A DNA stretch of 5,080 bases from UBA5972 sp002430125 (GCA_937892915.1 CALBIC010000145.1:1-5080); one strand, 5' to 3'; numbered from the stretch's first letter, positions 1 through 4,858 are shown. Made by a program: numbers and translations. The notes: generated by a model not told the origin, from the letters alone.

Positions 1-3
1 TAA
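1..3 (+). other. possible stop codon of a left-hand IS6-type transposase
   Basis: The window opens with TAA. From this TAA to the GAGACTGG core of the left IS-like end there are 25 bases, against 26 bases from the transposase stop (TAG, complement of 4111-4113) to the same core at the right-hand IS remnant. The near-equal spacing suggests that TAA is the stop of a second transposase copy lying just left of the window on the + strand. This is inference from spacing only; none of that gene's coding sequence is visible. Confidence 0.35.
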
Positions 4-23
4 CGCGACCGTCACTGGCCATT

Positions 24-50
24 CAGAGACTGGTTCGCATTTGTCTGACA
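24..50 (+). repeat. left IS6-type terminal sequence (inverted copy of 4063-4089)
   Basis: These 27 bases match the reverse complement of 4063-4089 at 24 positions. The mismatches are the second base, the T/C before GCAT, and the C/T before GTCTGACA. Similarity ends at the GTCTGACA tip on the operon side, as expected for the outer end of an insertion sequence. On the right-hand copy this sequence lies just after the stop of a recognisable IS6-family transposase, so this is most simply the end of a second related IS whose body lies outside the window. The two copies point inward at the transporter operon. Confidence 0.6.
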
Positions 51-76
51 GCGCCTCGATGAGGTCAAAATTATTC

Positions 77-104
77 TTGGTTAATTTGAGAAGACTGTTA
101 CAAA
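77..104 (+). promoter_or_regulatory. candidate promoter for the binding-protein operon
   Basis: The gap of about 96 bases between the left IS-like end and the first gene is A+T-rich. It contains TTGGTT (77-82) and TACAAA (99-104) separated by 16 bases, a weak match to a sigma-70 promoter (3/6 and 4/6). Some promoter must lie here or further left, because the operon starts here. The exact boxes are uncertain, and an outward promoter inside the left IS is an alternative. Confidence 0.25.
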
Positions 105-136
105 AGCAAACTAGAGACTGGAAAGTCCATCAACCT

Positions 137-141
137 GGAGG
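137..141 (+). promoter_or_regulatory. ribosome binding site of the binding-protein gene
   Basis: GGAGG lies five bases before the ATG at 147. It is one of the strongest Shine-Dalgarno sequences in the window, along with that of the broken gene at 4031, and it fixes the start directly before a classical signal peptide. It fits the high synthesis rate expected for a periplasmic binding protein. Confidence 0.8.
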
Positions 142-146
142 AAGAT

Positions 147-962
147 ATGAAATTTACAATTCTTAGAAAAATGGCCCTAGGCCTGTCGGCGGCGCTGGCA
201 CTTGGAACCGCAAACGCGGCATCCGCCGAAGCGCTTCGTGTGGGAATGGAATGCACCTATGCTCCGTTCAATTACAAAACCGCTGACGGCGAACTGGCCG
301 GTTACGACGTTGATGTGGCCAACGGTGTTGCCCGGATAATCGGCGCAGATCTGGAATTTGTCTGCCAAGAATGGGACGGCATGATCCCGGCCTTGCTGGC
401 AAACAAATTTGATCTGATCATTGCATCCATGTCGATCACAGAGAAACGCATGGAAAAGATCGATTTCTCCGGCCCTTATCGGTTCTCGACTGGCCGTATG
501 CTTGGCGCAAAATCAAAAGAAATGAACCTGTTTGACGATGCCGGAAATCCTATTCCGGAAAACTTTAACGGTCTGCGCGTCGGTCTGGAACGGGCTACAA
601 CCTATTCTAGCTGGTTTGCAGACATTCTGCCGGGTGCCGATGTGGTTTTGTATGACGGATCAGAACCGCTGTATCTGGACCTGCAAAACGGTCGTGTCGA
701 TCTGATCATGACCAATCCGATGAAGGCGCATCTAAAATTCCTGAGCAAAGAAGATGGTGCGGGCTTTGAATTCAAAGGCCCGACAGTTGACGAGGTGAAA
801 TACTTCGGCATCGGTGTTGGTATCGGTATGCGTCAGGGCGAAGACGCGCTGAAGGGCCGTCTGAACGGCGCATTGAAAGAGTTGATTAATTCTGGCGAAC
901 TGGAAACATACGCCTTGAAAATCTTCCCTTTCAAACTTCACAAAGACGCATGGGGCCAATAA
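147..962 (+). CDS. periplasmic solute-binding protein of a polar amino-acid ABC importer
   Basis: This is an extracellular solute-binding protein of family 3 (HisJ/ArgT/OccT type), 271 residues long, a normal length. Residues 1-27 form a Sec signal peptide: basic start (K2, R7, K8), hydrophobic core and an ASA site before Glu28. The mature protein opens with the family strand LRVGMECTYAPFN (30-42), followed by GELAGYDVDVA (48-58) and SITEKR (96-101). Arg101 matches the HisJ Arg that binds the ligand carboxylate. GRVD (182-185) leads into TNPMK, where Asn190 takes the place of the HisJ Asp that binds the alpha-ammonium group. The mature protein has only two cysteines, Cys36 and Cys73, at the ends of two neighbouring predicted strands, and they may form a disulfide. 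It is the first gene of the importer operon and is followed by a terminator. The ligand cannot be named; a modified amino acid, opine or betaine-like solute is possible. Confidence 0.93.
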   Translation: MKFTILRKMALGLSAALALGTANAASAEALRVGMECTYAPFNYKTADGELAGYDVDVANGVARIIGADLEFVCQEWDGMIPALLANKFDLIIASMSITEKRMEKIDFSGPYRFSTGRMLGAKSKEMNLFDDAGNPIPENFNGLRVGLERATTYSSWFADILPGADVVLYDGSEPLYLDLQNGRVDLIMTNPMKAHLKFLSKEDGAGFEFKGPTVDEVKYFGIGVGIGMRQGEDALKGRLNGALKELINSGELETYALKIFPFKLHKDAWGQ

Positions 963-979
963 CCTCAGATCAAAAGACA

Positions 980-1018
980 GGCGGCAAGCGCGAGACAGCG
1001 CCTTGCCGCCCATTTTTT
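980..1018 (+). terminator. intrinsic terminator/attenuator between binding protein and permeases
   Basis: GGCGGCAAG (980-988) pairs perfectly with CTTGCCGCC (1002-1010), with a further CGC/GCG pairing possible inside the loop, and a run of six T follows at 1013-1018. This is a strong rho-independent terminator on the + strand just after the binding-protein stop codon. Genes downstream are close-packed and lack an obvious promoter of their own, so it probably acts as a partial terminator that makes binding-protein mRNA more abundant than permease and ATPase mRNA. Confidence 0.85.
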
Positions 1019-1038
1019 GGTGCAAGGAAACTTGCACC
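1019..1038 (+). promoter_or_regulatory. second stem-loop with a GAAA tetraloop before the permease gene
   Basis: GGTGCAAG (1019-1026) and CTTGCACC (1031-1038) form a perfect 8-bp stem closed by GAAA, a GNRA tetraloop. It starts directly after the T-run of the terminator and ends 24 bases before the first permease start. There is no T-run after it, so it is not a second terminator. It could protect the 5' end of the permease message, or mark a processing site. The structure is seen in the sequence; the role is inferred. Confidence 0.6.
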
Positions 1039-1062
1039 CTTCAATAGAATAGGCGGCGGGAC

Positions 1063-1758
1063 GTGGACGTACTAACCGGCTGGTGGGACGATTATTTCTG
1101 GGGCGCACTTATCGTTGGTAAGGTGTTTATATGCTCGCTTGGCCTGATGATATTGTTCGGTCTGTTGGGCGCAATGGCCAAACTATCGAACAGCCGCGTC
1201 GCCCAAAAAATTGCCGGGGCCTACACAGTTGTATTTCGCGGAACCCCGGAAATTTTGGTCATTCTGCTGTTGTATTTTGGATCGGCCATTGCACTGACCT
1301 CAATCGCCCAAATCTTCAACCCTGATATCAAGTTTGTTGATGTCCCGCCTTTTTGGGCCGGAACCATCGCCATTTCGATCATCGTGGGATCATACGCGAC
1401 GGAAACCTTTCGCGGTGCCTTTCTGGGCGTAAATCCGGGCAGCATCGAAGCCGCCCGCGCGTTGGGAATGAGCGATCTTCAGACTTTCATCTATGTCCGC
1501 ATTCCCGAAATGTGGCGGCTTGCATTGCCGCCCTTTGGCAATCACATGTTATCGTTAATCAAGGACACGGCGTTGATATCAATCATTGGTTTGAACGAAA
1601 CCATGTTCGTGGCCAAACAGGCCATAACAGTCACCGGTAAACCGTTTACGATGTATATCGTTGTCGGCGCCATTTATCTGGGGTTTTCAACCATCGTCAC
1701 ACTGTTCGTTATGGGCGTCGAGAAATTTGGTGAACGCACCACGATAGGTGCCAAATGA
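1063..1758 (+). CDS. amino-acid ABC importer permease 1 (HisQ/HisM type)
   Basis: This is an inner-membrane channel subunit of the polar amino-acid importer family, 231 residues, a normal length. Hydrophobic segments alternate through the chain, for example about 14-37, 63-82, 97-112 and 200-218. RGTPEIL (59-65) is the family motif in the first conserved loop. The EAA loop that docks on the ATPase is E129-A-A-R-A-L-G135 followed by YVRIPE and LALPP. The start is GTG at 1063, preceded only by a G-rich, weak ribosome site (AGGCGGCGGGAC); no in-frame ATG gives a complete first membrane segment. Its stop overlaps the start of the second permease as ATGA, so the two are translationally coupled and probably form a heterodimer. 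The substrate cannot be deduced from this subunit. Confidence 0.92.
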   Translation: MDVLTGWWDDYFWGALIVGKVFICSLGLMILFGLLGAMAKLSNSRVAQKIAGAYTVVFRGTPEILVILLLYFGSAIALTSIAQIFNPDIKFVDVPPFWAGTIAISIIVGSYATETFRGAFLGVNPGSIEAARALGMSDLQTFIYVRIPEMWRLALPPFGNHMLSLIKDTALISIIGLNETMFVAKQAITVTGKPFTMYIVVGAIYLGFSTIVTLFVMGVEKFGERTTIGAK

Positions 1759-2450
1759 GCTTTGATTTCAGTCTGATCGCTGAAAGCCTGCCGCTGATGC
1801 TGATGGGCATTGGGATAACCTTTAAGTTGTTGGTCATTTCTGGCGTCTTAGGGTTTTGTCTGGCCGTCGGACTGTTGTTGATGCGGATCAGCGGCAAGTG
1901 GTATCTGAATTTCCCTGCACAGGTTTACATTTATGTCTTCCGGGGCACGCCGATCCTGGTTCAGATATTCATTATCTACTATGGCTTACCGCAGTTCGAG
2001 TGGATCAGAGACAGCGTTTTTTGGGCGGTCCTGCGCGAACCCACAGGCTGCGCGATCCTTGCTTTAACCCTGAACACGGGGGCCTATGTGTCGGAAATTC
2101 TGCGCGGCGGTGTTTTGGGCGTTGGCAAAGGATTGCTGGAGGCTGGATCAGCCCTTGGCATGTCGGCCCGCCAAAAATTCATCTATATTACCACCCCAAT
2201 TGCCGCGCGACTGGCGCTGCCTGCCTACAGCAACGACGTGATCAGCCTGCTGAAATCCACAGCCCTCGCCAGTACAATTACCATCGCCGACATGACCGGG
2301 ATTGCACGAACAATCGTGGCCGATACCTACGCGCCTTATGAAATTTTTATGTCCCTTGCTATTATCTACATGATTTTCACATTTGGGCTGCAAAAGCTGT
2401 TTGGCGTGATCGAAAGATACCTTGGTCGATACTCCAGACGGGAAGGATAA
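1755..2450 (+). CDS. amino-acid ABC importer permease 2 (HisQ/HisM type)
   Basis: This is the second inner-membrane permease, also 231 residues. It carries RGTPILVQ (63-70) and an EAA-type loop whose third residue is Gly: E129-A-G-S-A-L-G135, then YITTPIAARLALP. The motif begins at residue 129 in both permeases, so they are diverged paralogs kept at the same length and register, as in HisQ/HisM or OccQ/OccM pairs. The ATG overlaps the TGA of permease 1 by four bases (ATGA), which settles the start and implies translational coupling. Hydrophobic stretches are visible at about 12-43, 57-79, 90-112 and 195-216. Its TAA stop lies one base before the ATG of the ATPase gene. Confidence 0.92.
   Translation: MSFDFSLIAESLPLMLMGIGITFKLLVISGVLGFCLAVGLLLMRISGKWYLNFPAQVYIYVFRGTPILVQIFIIYYGLPQFEWIRDSVFWAVLREPTGCAILALTLNTGAYVSEILRGGVLGVGKGLLEAGSALGMSARQKFIYITTPIAARLALPAYSNDVISLLKSTALASTITIADMTGIARTIVADTYAPYEIFMSLAIIYMIFTFGLQKLFGVIERYLGRYSRREG
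2441..2447 (+). promoter_or_regulatory. ribosome binding site that decides the ATPase start
   Basis: GGAAGGA lies four bases before the ATG at 2452 and overlaps the end of permease 2. An in-frame TTG at 2422 would lengthen the protein by ten residues but lacks a comparable site and would fall inside the permease gene, so ATG 2452 is preferred. Confidence 0.75.
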
Positions 2451-2451
2451 T

Positions 2452-3204
2452 ATGAACTACGAAAACAACCAGCCATTGATCCAGATGCACGGCGTGAACA
2501 AATTCTTTGGAGCATTTCAGGCATTAAAAAACATCAACCTAGACGTTCGCAGAGGCGAGCGCATCGTGGTTTGCGGCCCTTCTGGCTCAGGGAAATCAAC
2601 GATGATACGGTGTATCAACCGCCTTGAAGAGCACAACAACGGGCATATCATTATTGATGGCAAGGAACTGACCGATAAGGTTAAGGATATCAATGCGGTA
2701 CGGCGCGAGGTCGGCATGGTCTTTCAAAGCTTCAACCTGTTTCCACATATGACAATCGTCAAAAATCTGATGTTGGCACAACAGTTGGTACGCAAGGTTT
2801 CCAAAGTTGAGGCGCGTGAAACGGCCATGCTTTATCTACAGCGGGTGAAAATACCCGAACAAGCTGATAAATACCCCATTCAGCTGTCAGGCGGACAGCA
2901 GCAGCGGGTCGCCATCGCCCGAGCGTTGTGCATGAAGCCCGAAATCATGCTGTTTGACGAGCCAACATCCGCGCTGGACCCAGAAATGATAAACGAGGTT
3001 CTTGAGGTCATGGTCGATCTTGCCAAAGAAGGCATGACAATGATCTGTGTGACCCATGAAATGGGTTTTGCGCGATCCGTAGCAGACCGTGTGATTTTTA
3101 TGGATGCAGGTGAAATTGTCGAAGAAGCACCTCCAACCGAATTCTTTGACAATCCCCAGAATGAACGTACGCAACAATTCTTAAGCCAAATACTTTCTCA
3201 CTAA
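2452..3204 (+). CDS. amino-acid ABC importer ATP-binding protein (HisP/GlnQ type)
   Basis: This cytoplasmic ATPase energises the importer. From ATG 2452 it is 250 residues, the usual size of a HisP/GlnQ/OccP subunit. All nucleotide-binding motifs are intact: Walker A GPSGSGKST (42-50), Q-loop Gln92 in VFQSFNLFPH, signature LSGGQ (145-149) followed by QQRVAIARAL, Walker B IMLFDEP (165-171) with catalytic Glu170, the D-loop SALD (173-176) and the switch His202 in VTHEMGFA. The segment FNLFPHMTIVKNL (94-106) is typical of polar amino-acid importers. It starts one base after the stop of permease 2 and is followed, 13 bases on, by the phosphatase gene. Nothing suggests loss of function. Confidence 0.95.
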   Translation: MNYENNQPLIQMHGVNKFFGAFQALKNINLDVRRGERIVVCGPSGSGKSTMIRCINRLEEHNNGHIIIDGKELTDKVKDINAVRREVGMVFQSFNLFPHMTIVKNLMLAQQLVRKVSKVEARETAMLYLQRVKIPEQADKYPIQLSGGQQQRVAIARALCMKPEIMLFDEPTSALDPEMINEVLEVMVDLAKEGMTMICVTHEMGFARSVADRVIFMDAGEIVEEAPPTEFFDNPQNERTQQFLSQILSH

Positions 3205-3217
3205 GGACAAAGCGCAG

Positions 3218-4012
3218 ATGACACCAACCTTCCCTCCGCACACAGGATTTCTGGCTTTTGCTGAAACACTGGCCGACGTCAGCCGCGCGATGTTGCTGAA
3301 AGCAGCGCAGCAATTACCCGAAGTCACAATTAAGGCTGATGCCTCTTACGTGACAACCACCGACAAGGCAGTCGAGCAAAAACTGCGAGAGATGATCATT
3401 GCCAAATACCCGGATCATGGAATCTTTGGCGAAGAATTCGAAAACGTAAACACCGACGCAGAATTTGTTTGGGTACTTGATCCAATCGACGGCACGGCAG
3501 CTTTTGTCGCAGGGATTCCGGTTTATGGCACACTTATTGCACTGGCGTGGCAGGGCAAACCCTTTGTTGGCGTGATTGATCACCCGCTTACGGATGATCG
3601 GTGGATAGGTGTCAGTTACACCTCTGCATTTCACAATGGTGTCCCAGTGACAACGCGGCGTTGTGAAACACTCGCATCAGCATATGTCACGTGCAGCAAT
3701 TCTGATTTTATGTCGCCGGATCAATTGGCGCGATTTACCAAACTGCGGAAACAAGTGGCATATGTTCAATATGGCGGTTCGTGCTTTGCTTATGGTGTTC
3801 TGGCTTCAGGGCGCACCGATTTTGCAATTGATGCGGGCCTGGATGCCTTTGATATCTATGCTTGCGCTGCAATTATCCAGGGCGCAGGTGGCATCGTCAC
3901 AGGTTGGGACGGTGCAGAATTGTCGTTCGATATGGATGGAACGGTGCTGGCGGCGGGCGACAAAACTCGGGTACAAGAATTGACTAAAATGTTGAACGAC
4001 ACACTGCAGTAG
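3218..4012 (+). CDS. inositol-monophosphatase-family phosphatase, HisN-like
   Basis: This is a metal-dependent phosphomonoesterase of the IMPase superfamily, 264 residues, close to the HisN-type (histidinol-phosphatase) branch. Metal-ligand motifs are present: Glu72-Glu73 in FGEEFE, D88-P-I-D91-G-T93, and Asp212 in LDAFDIYACAA, followed by QGAGG (221-225). Several positions differ from what I recall as the HisN consensus: Ala94 replaces the basic residue after DPIDGT, LDAFD replaces L-K-P-Y-D, and Gly229 replaces Asp in the usual TDWEG-like end. Activity is likely, but the substrate may not be histidinol phosphate. The ribosome site AAGGA (3203-3207) overlaps the ATPase stop and is ten bases from the ATG. 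Co-transcription with the importer suggests it acts on the imported compound or a phosphorylated derivative. No other histidine-pathway gene is visible. Confidence 0.85.
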   Translation: MTPTFPPHTGFLAFAETLADVSRAMLLKAAQQLPEVTIKADASYVTTTDKAVEQKLREMIIAKYPDHGIFGEEFENVNTDAEFVWVLDPIDGTAAFVAGIPVYGTLIALAWQGKPFVGVIDHPLTDDRWIGVSYTSAFHNGVPVTTRRCETLASAYVTCSNSDFMSPDQLARFTKLRKQVAYVQYGGSCFAYGVLASGRTDFAIDAGLDAFDIYACAAIIQGAGGIVTGWDGAELSFDMDGTVLAAGDKTRVQELTKMLNDTLQ

Positions 4013-4019
4013 TTCGCGT

Positions 4020-4026
4020 AAGGAGG
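4020..4026 (+). promoter_or_regulatory. consensus ribosome binding site of a broken downstream gene
   Basis: AAGGAGG is a full Shine-Dalgarno match. It lies four bases before ATG 4031 and seven before ATG 4034, eight bases after the phosphatase stop. A site this good shows that the operon originally continued with another translated gene. The spacing to the second ATG is the better of the two. Confidence 0.7.
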
Positions 4027-4030
4027 CATT

Positions 4031-4102
4031 ATGATGGAATATATGATGCTTAAAATCGGTGATGTCAGACGAATGCAAACCAGTCTCAGTTTGCCGCAAT
4101 AG
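4031..4102 (+). pseudogene. 5' end of a further operon gene, cut off by an IS6-type element
   Basis: Behind a consensus ribosome site, a frame opens with ATG ATG and reads MMEYMMLKIGD before it enters the IS terminal sequence at about 4063. It then runs through IS sequence and stops at TAG (4100-4102), giving 23 codons, of which only the first ten or eleven are native. The rest of the gene would lie beyond the IS and is not in the window, because the other side of the IS remnant is joined to prophage genes. The product cannot be identified from so few residues. Given its place it was probably a catabolic or accessory gene for the transported solute. A real 23-residue peptide is a less likely alternative. 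Confidence 0.5.
4063..4089 (-). repeat. right IS6-type terminal sequence (inverted copy of 24-50)
   Basis: Read on the - strand this is the sequence just downstream of the transposase stop, ending in GTCTGACA. It matches 24-50 at 24 of 27 positions. Beyond position 4063 towards the operon there is no further similarity between the two sites, which places the IS tip at or next to 4063. TGCAAA within it resembles the conserved inner part of IS6-family terminal repeats as I recall them. Confidence 0.65.
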
Positions 4103-4110
4103 CCGCGAAC

Positions 4111-4386
4111 CTATGCGGAACAAAGTTGGCGCCACTCGGCGAGAGCCGCGGTGCGGTTAAGCTTGAAATTGGCACGTGAGTAAAGGTATCTTTCCTGGTT
4201 GAAATGGTTGTGGACTGAGGCGTGTACGGCGACGAATTTCTGTAACGTTCGCATGCTGCGGAACCGCTGCATGGCTCGTTCTCGTCGCCGAAACGGCCCC
4301 TTCTCGTGGTTTGCAAGCAAACCACTGCCAGGCAATGAGTGTGAATTCTCAGCCCGATTGTTGTTCCAGCGGCCCGTTTCCTGTTT
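4111..4386 (-). pseudogene. IS6-family transposase, C-terminal fragment with an internal insertion
   Basis: On the - strand this reads KQETGRW, then NNRAENSH with the last catalytic acidic residue (Glu of the DDE triad), then PFRRRERAMQRFRSMRTL, followed by QKFVAVHASVHNHFNQERYL and ends in AALAEWRQLCSA. This is the typical C-terminus of alphaproteobacterial IS6-family transposases. About 78 of some 235 family residues remain; the helix-turn-helix and the first two catalytic Asp are missing. Between NSH and PFRRR the family usually has a single residue, but here there are 14, an extra 39 nt in frame. The open frame continues right to 4434, but those residues do not look like transposase. It is not functional. 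Confidence 0.85.
4297..4335 (-). other. 39-nt in-frame insertion in the transposase remnant, with a palindrome
   Basis: Compared with the family consensus as I remember it (NSH-x-PFRRRER), 13 extra residues (LPGSGLLANHEKG) occur here. The segment holds GTGGTTTGC (4306-4314), two A, and GCAAACCAC (4317-4325), a 9-bp perfect stem, followed at once by a smaller palindrome TGCC-A-GGCA (4326-4334). The hairpin pair makes up most of the extra DNA. No clear direct duplication flanks it. It may be a small mobile repeat, a repair scar, or natural variation in this IS subgroup. Confidence 0.5.
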
Positions 4387-4434
4387 GTCATGCACAAAAC
4401 GATCTGAAAAAACGCATAAAAAATTTTCCGTCAC

Positions 4435-4683
4435 TCAGAAACATACCCGCTCCTGATCCCGCATGACCGCATAGTCGGTCAGCATCTCGACAATTGCCGA
4501 TCCATCTGGCAGTGCCTGCACCTGCTCCGCCGCTCGTGCCTGAAGCTCCGCGTCATATTTCACCACTGGCGGGCACACTCCCACCACCCGCTCAGAACTC
4601 ACCGTCGCGCAGGCGCTGAGCAAGCTCGTCACGATTGCGAGGGCGGCGAGCCGCGGCTTCAAGCATTCGGCGCTGGATTTCAT
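4435..4683 (-). CDS. Rz1-like outer-membrane lipoprotein (o-spanin candidate)
   Basis: This is a small lipoprotein of 82 residues from ATG 4683 (complement), preceded by GGAGA seven bases upstream. Residues 10-24 are hydrophobic and end in the lipobox L22-S-A-C25, so Cys25 would be lipidated, leaving a mature chain of 58 residues. The rest reads CPPVVKYDAELQ (37-48), then a mainly helical stretch to DYAVMRDQERVC (70-81). Cys37 and Cys81 could pair, within the molecule or between two. The gene starts inside the Rz-like gene, in the +1 frame relative to it, as lambda Rz1 does with Rz. With the Rz-like protein it would form a spanin that fuses the membranes in the last lysis step. It is less proline-rich than lambda Rz1. 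A longer frame back to 4809 is the antisense-like lead-in and is not used. Confidence 0.65.
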   Translation of the reverse strand: MKSSAECLKPRLAALAIVTSLLSACATVSSERVVGVCPPVVKYDAELQARAAEQVQALPDGSAIVEMLTDYAVMRDQERVCF

Positions 4684-4858
4684 TTGCTTTCTCCGTGTTT
4701 TCAAGACGTTCTGCCAACCGTCCGGCGCGCTCACCTGAGCGGCGCAGGGACAGGAGGAACAGCGATATTGTAAGGGCGATGGCGGCCCACTTCCCAACAG
4801 CCAGTGCAAACCGGGTGCCGGTAAACCATGTGATCAGCGCACCTACCAGCGCGCTCAT
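4592..4858 (-). CDS. Rz-like inner-membrane protein (i-spanin candidate)
   Basis: The product has 88 residues from ATG 4858 (complement). A hydrophobic helix at about 17-38 (ending FLLSL) is followed by basic residues R39-R40 and a charged helical region (42-70) with coiled-coil character, then RDELAQRLRDGEF to the end. This is the layout of an inner-membrane spanin subunit: one N-terminal anchor and a periplasmic coiled coil. The start overlaps the stop of the holin-like gene as TGATG (one shared base), implying coupling; a GTG one codon earlier is possible but less likely. The last 92 bases also encode the start of the lipoprotein gene in another frame. Sequence similarity to lambda Rz is not apparent by eye; the call rests on architecture and context. 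Confidence 0.65.
   Translation of the reverse strand: MSALVGALITWFTGTRFALAVGKWAAIALTISLFLLSLRRSGERAGRLAERLENTEKANEIQRRMLEAAARRPRNRDELAQRLRDGEF

Larger units (their letters stand above)
4063..4386 (-). mobile_element. truncated IS6-family insertion sequence
   Basis: This remnant spans from the IS tip (4063, TGTCAGAC on the + strand) to the point near 4386 where transposase similarity is lost. It keeps the downstream terminal region and about the last third of the transposase gene, and has lost the 5' part of the gene and the other terminal repeat. It cannot move by itself, though its surviving end could still be acted on by a transposase from a complete copy. The right limit is an estimate from where recognisable protein similarity starts (KQETGRW). 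Confidence 0.75.

Noticed and set aside
54..64. CCTC-GAT-GAGG inverted repeat in the leader
   Set aside because: A four-base stem is too short to support a regulator site.
25..121. Direct repeat AGAGACTGG at 25-33 and 113-121
   Set aside because: Only nine bases, with no extended similarity around them; no way to tell it from chance or an operator without relatives to compare.
732..1037. Minus-strand frame of 101 codons over the end of the binding-protein gene
   Set aside because: Shadow of a clear + strand gene and its terminator, with no ribosome site or recognisable motif.
1856..2341. 161-codon + strand frame inside permease 2
   Set aside because: Out-of-frame shadow; the composition (rich in Arg, His, Cys) is typical of a shifted membrane-protein gene.
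2422..2451. Longer ATPase start at TTG 2422
   Set aside because: It lies within the permease 2 gene, lacks a ribosome site, and adds ten residues absent from the family; ATG 2452 has GGAAGGA four bases upstream.
4390..4434. A/T-rich stretch after the lipoprotein gene as a terminator
   Set aside because: There are T-runs on the - strand but no convincing stem before them.
4199..4456. 85-codon + strand frame across the IS remnant
   Set aside because: Opposite-strand shadow of the transposase fragment, which carries the recognisable family motifs.
4684..4809. Longer start for the lipoprotein gene
   Set aside because: The 42 extra residues are a shifted-frame reading of the Rz-like membrane helix and would place the signal sequence internally; ATG 4683 has its own ribosome site and gives a proper lipoprotein signal.
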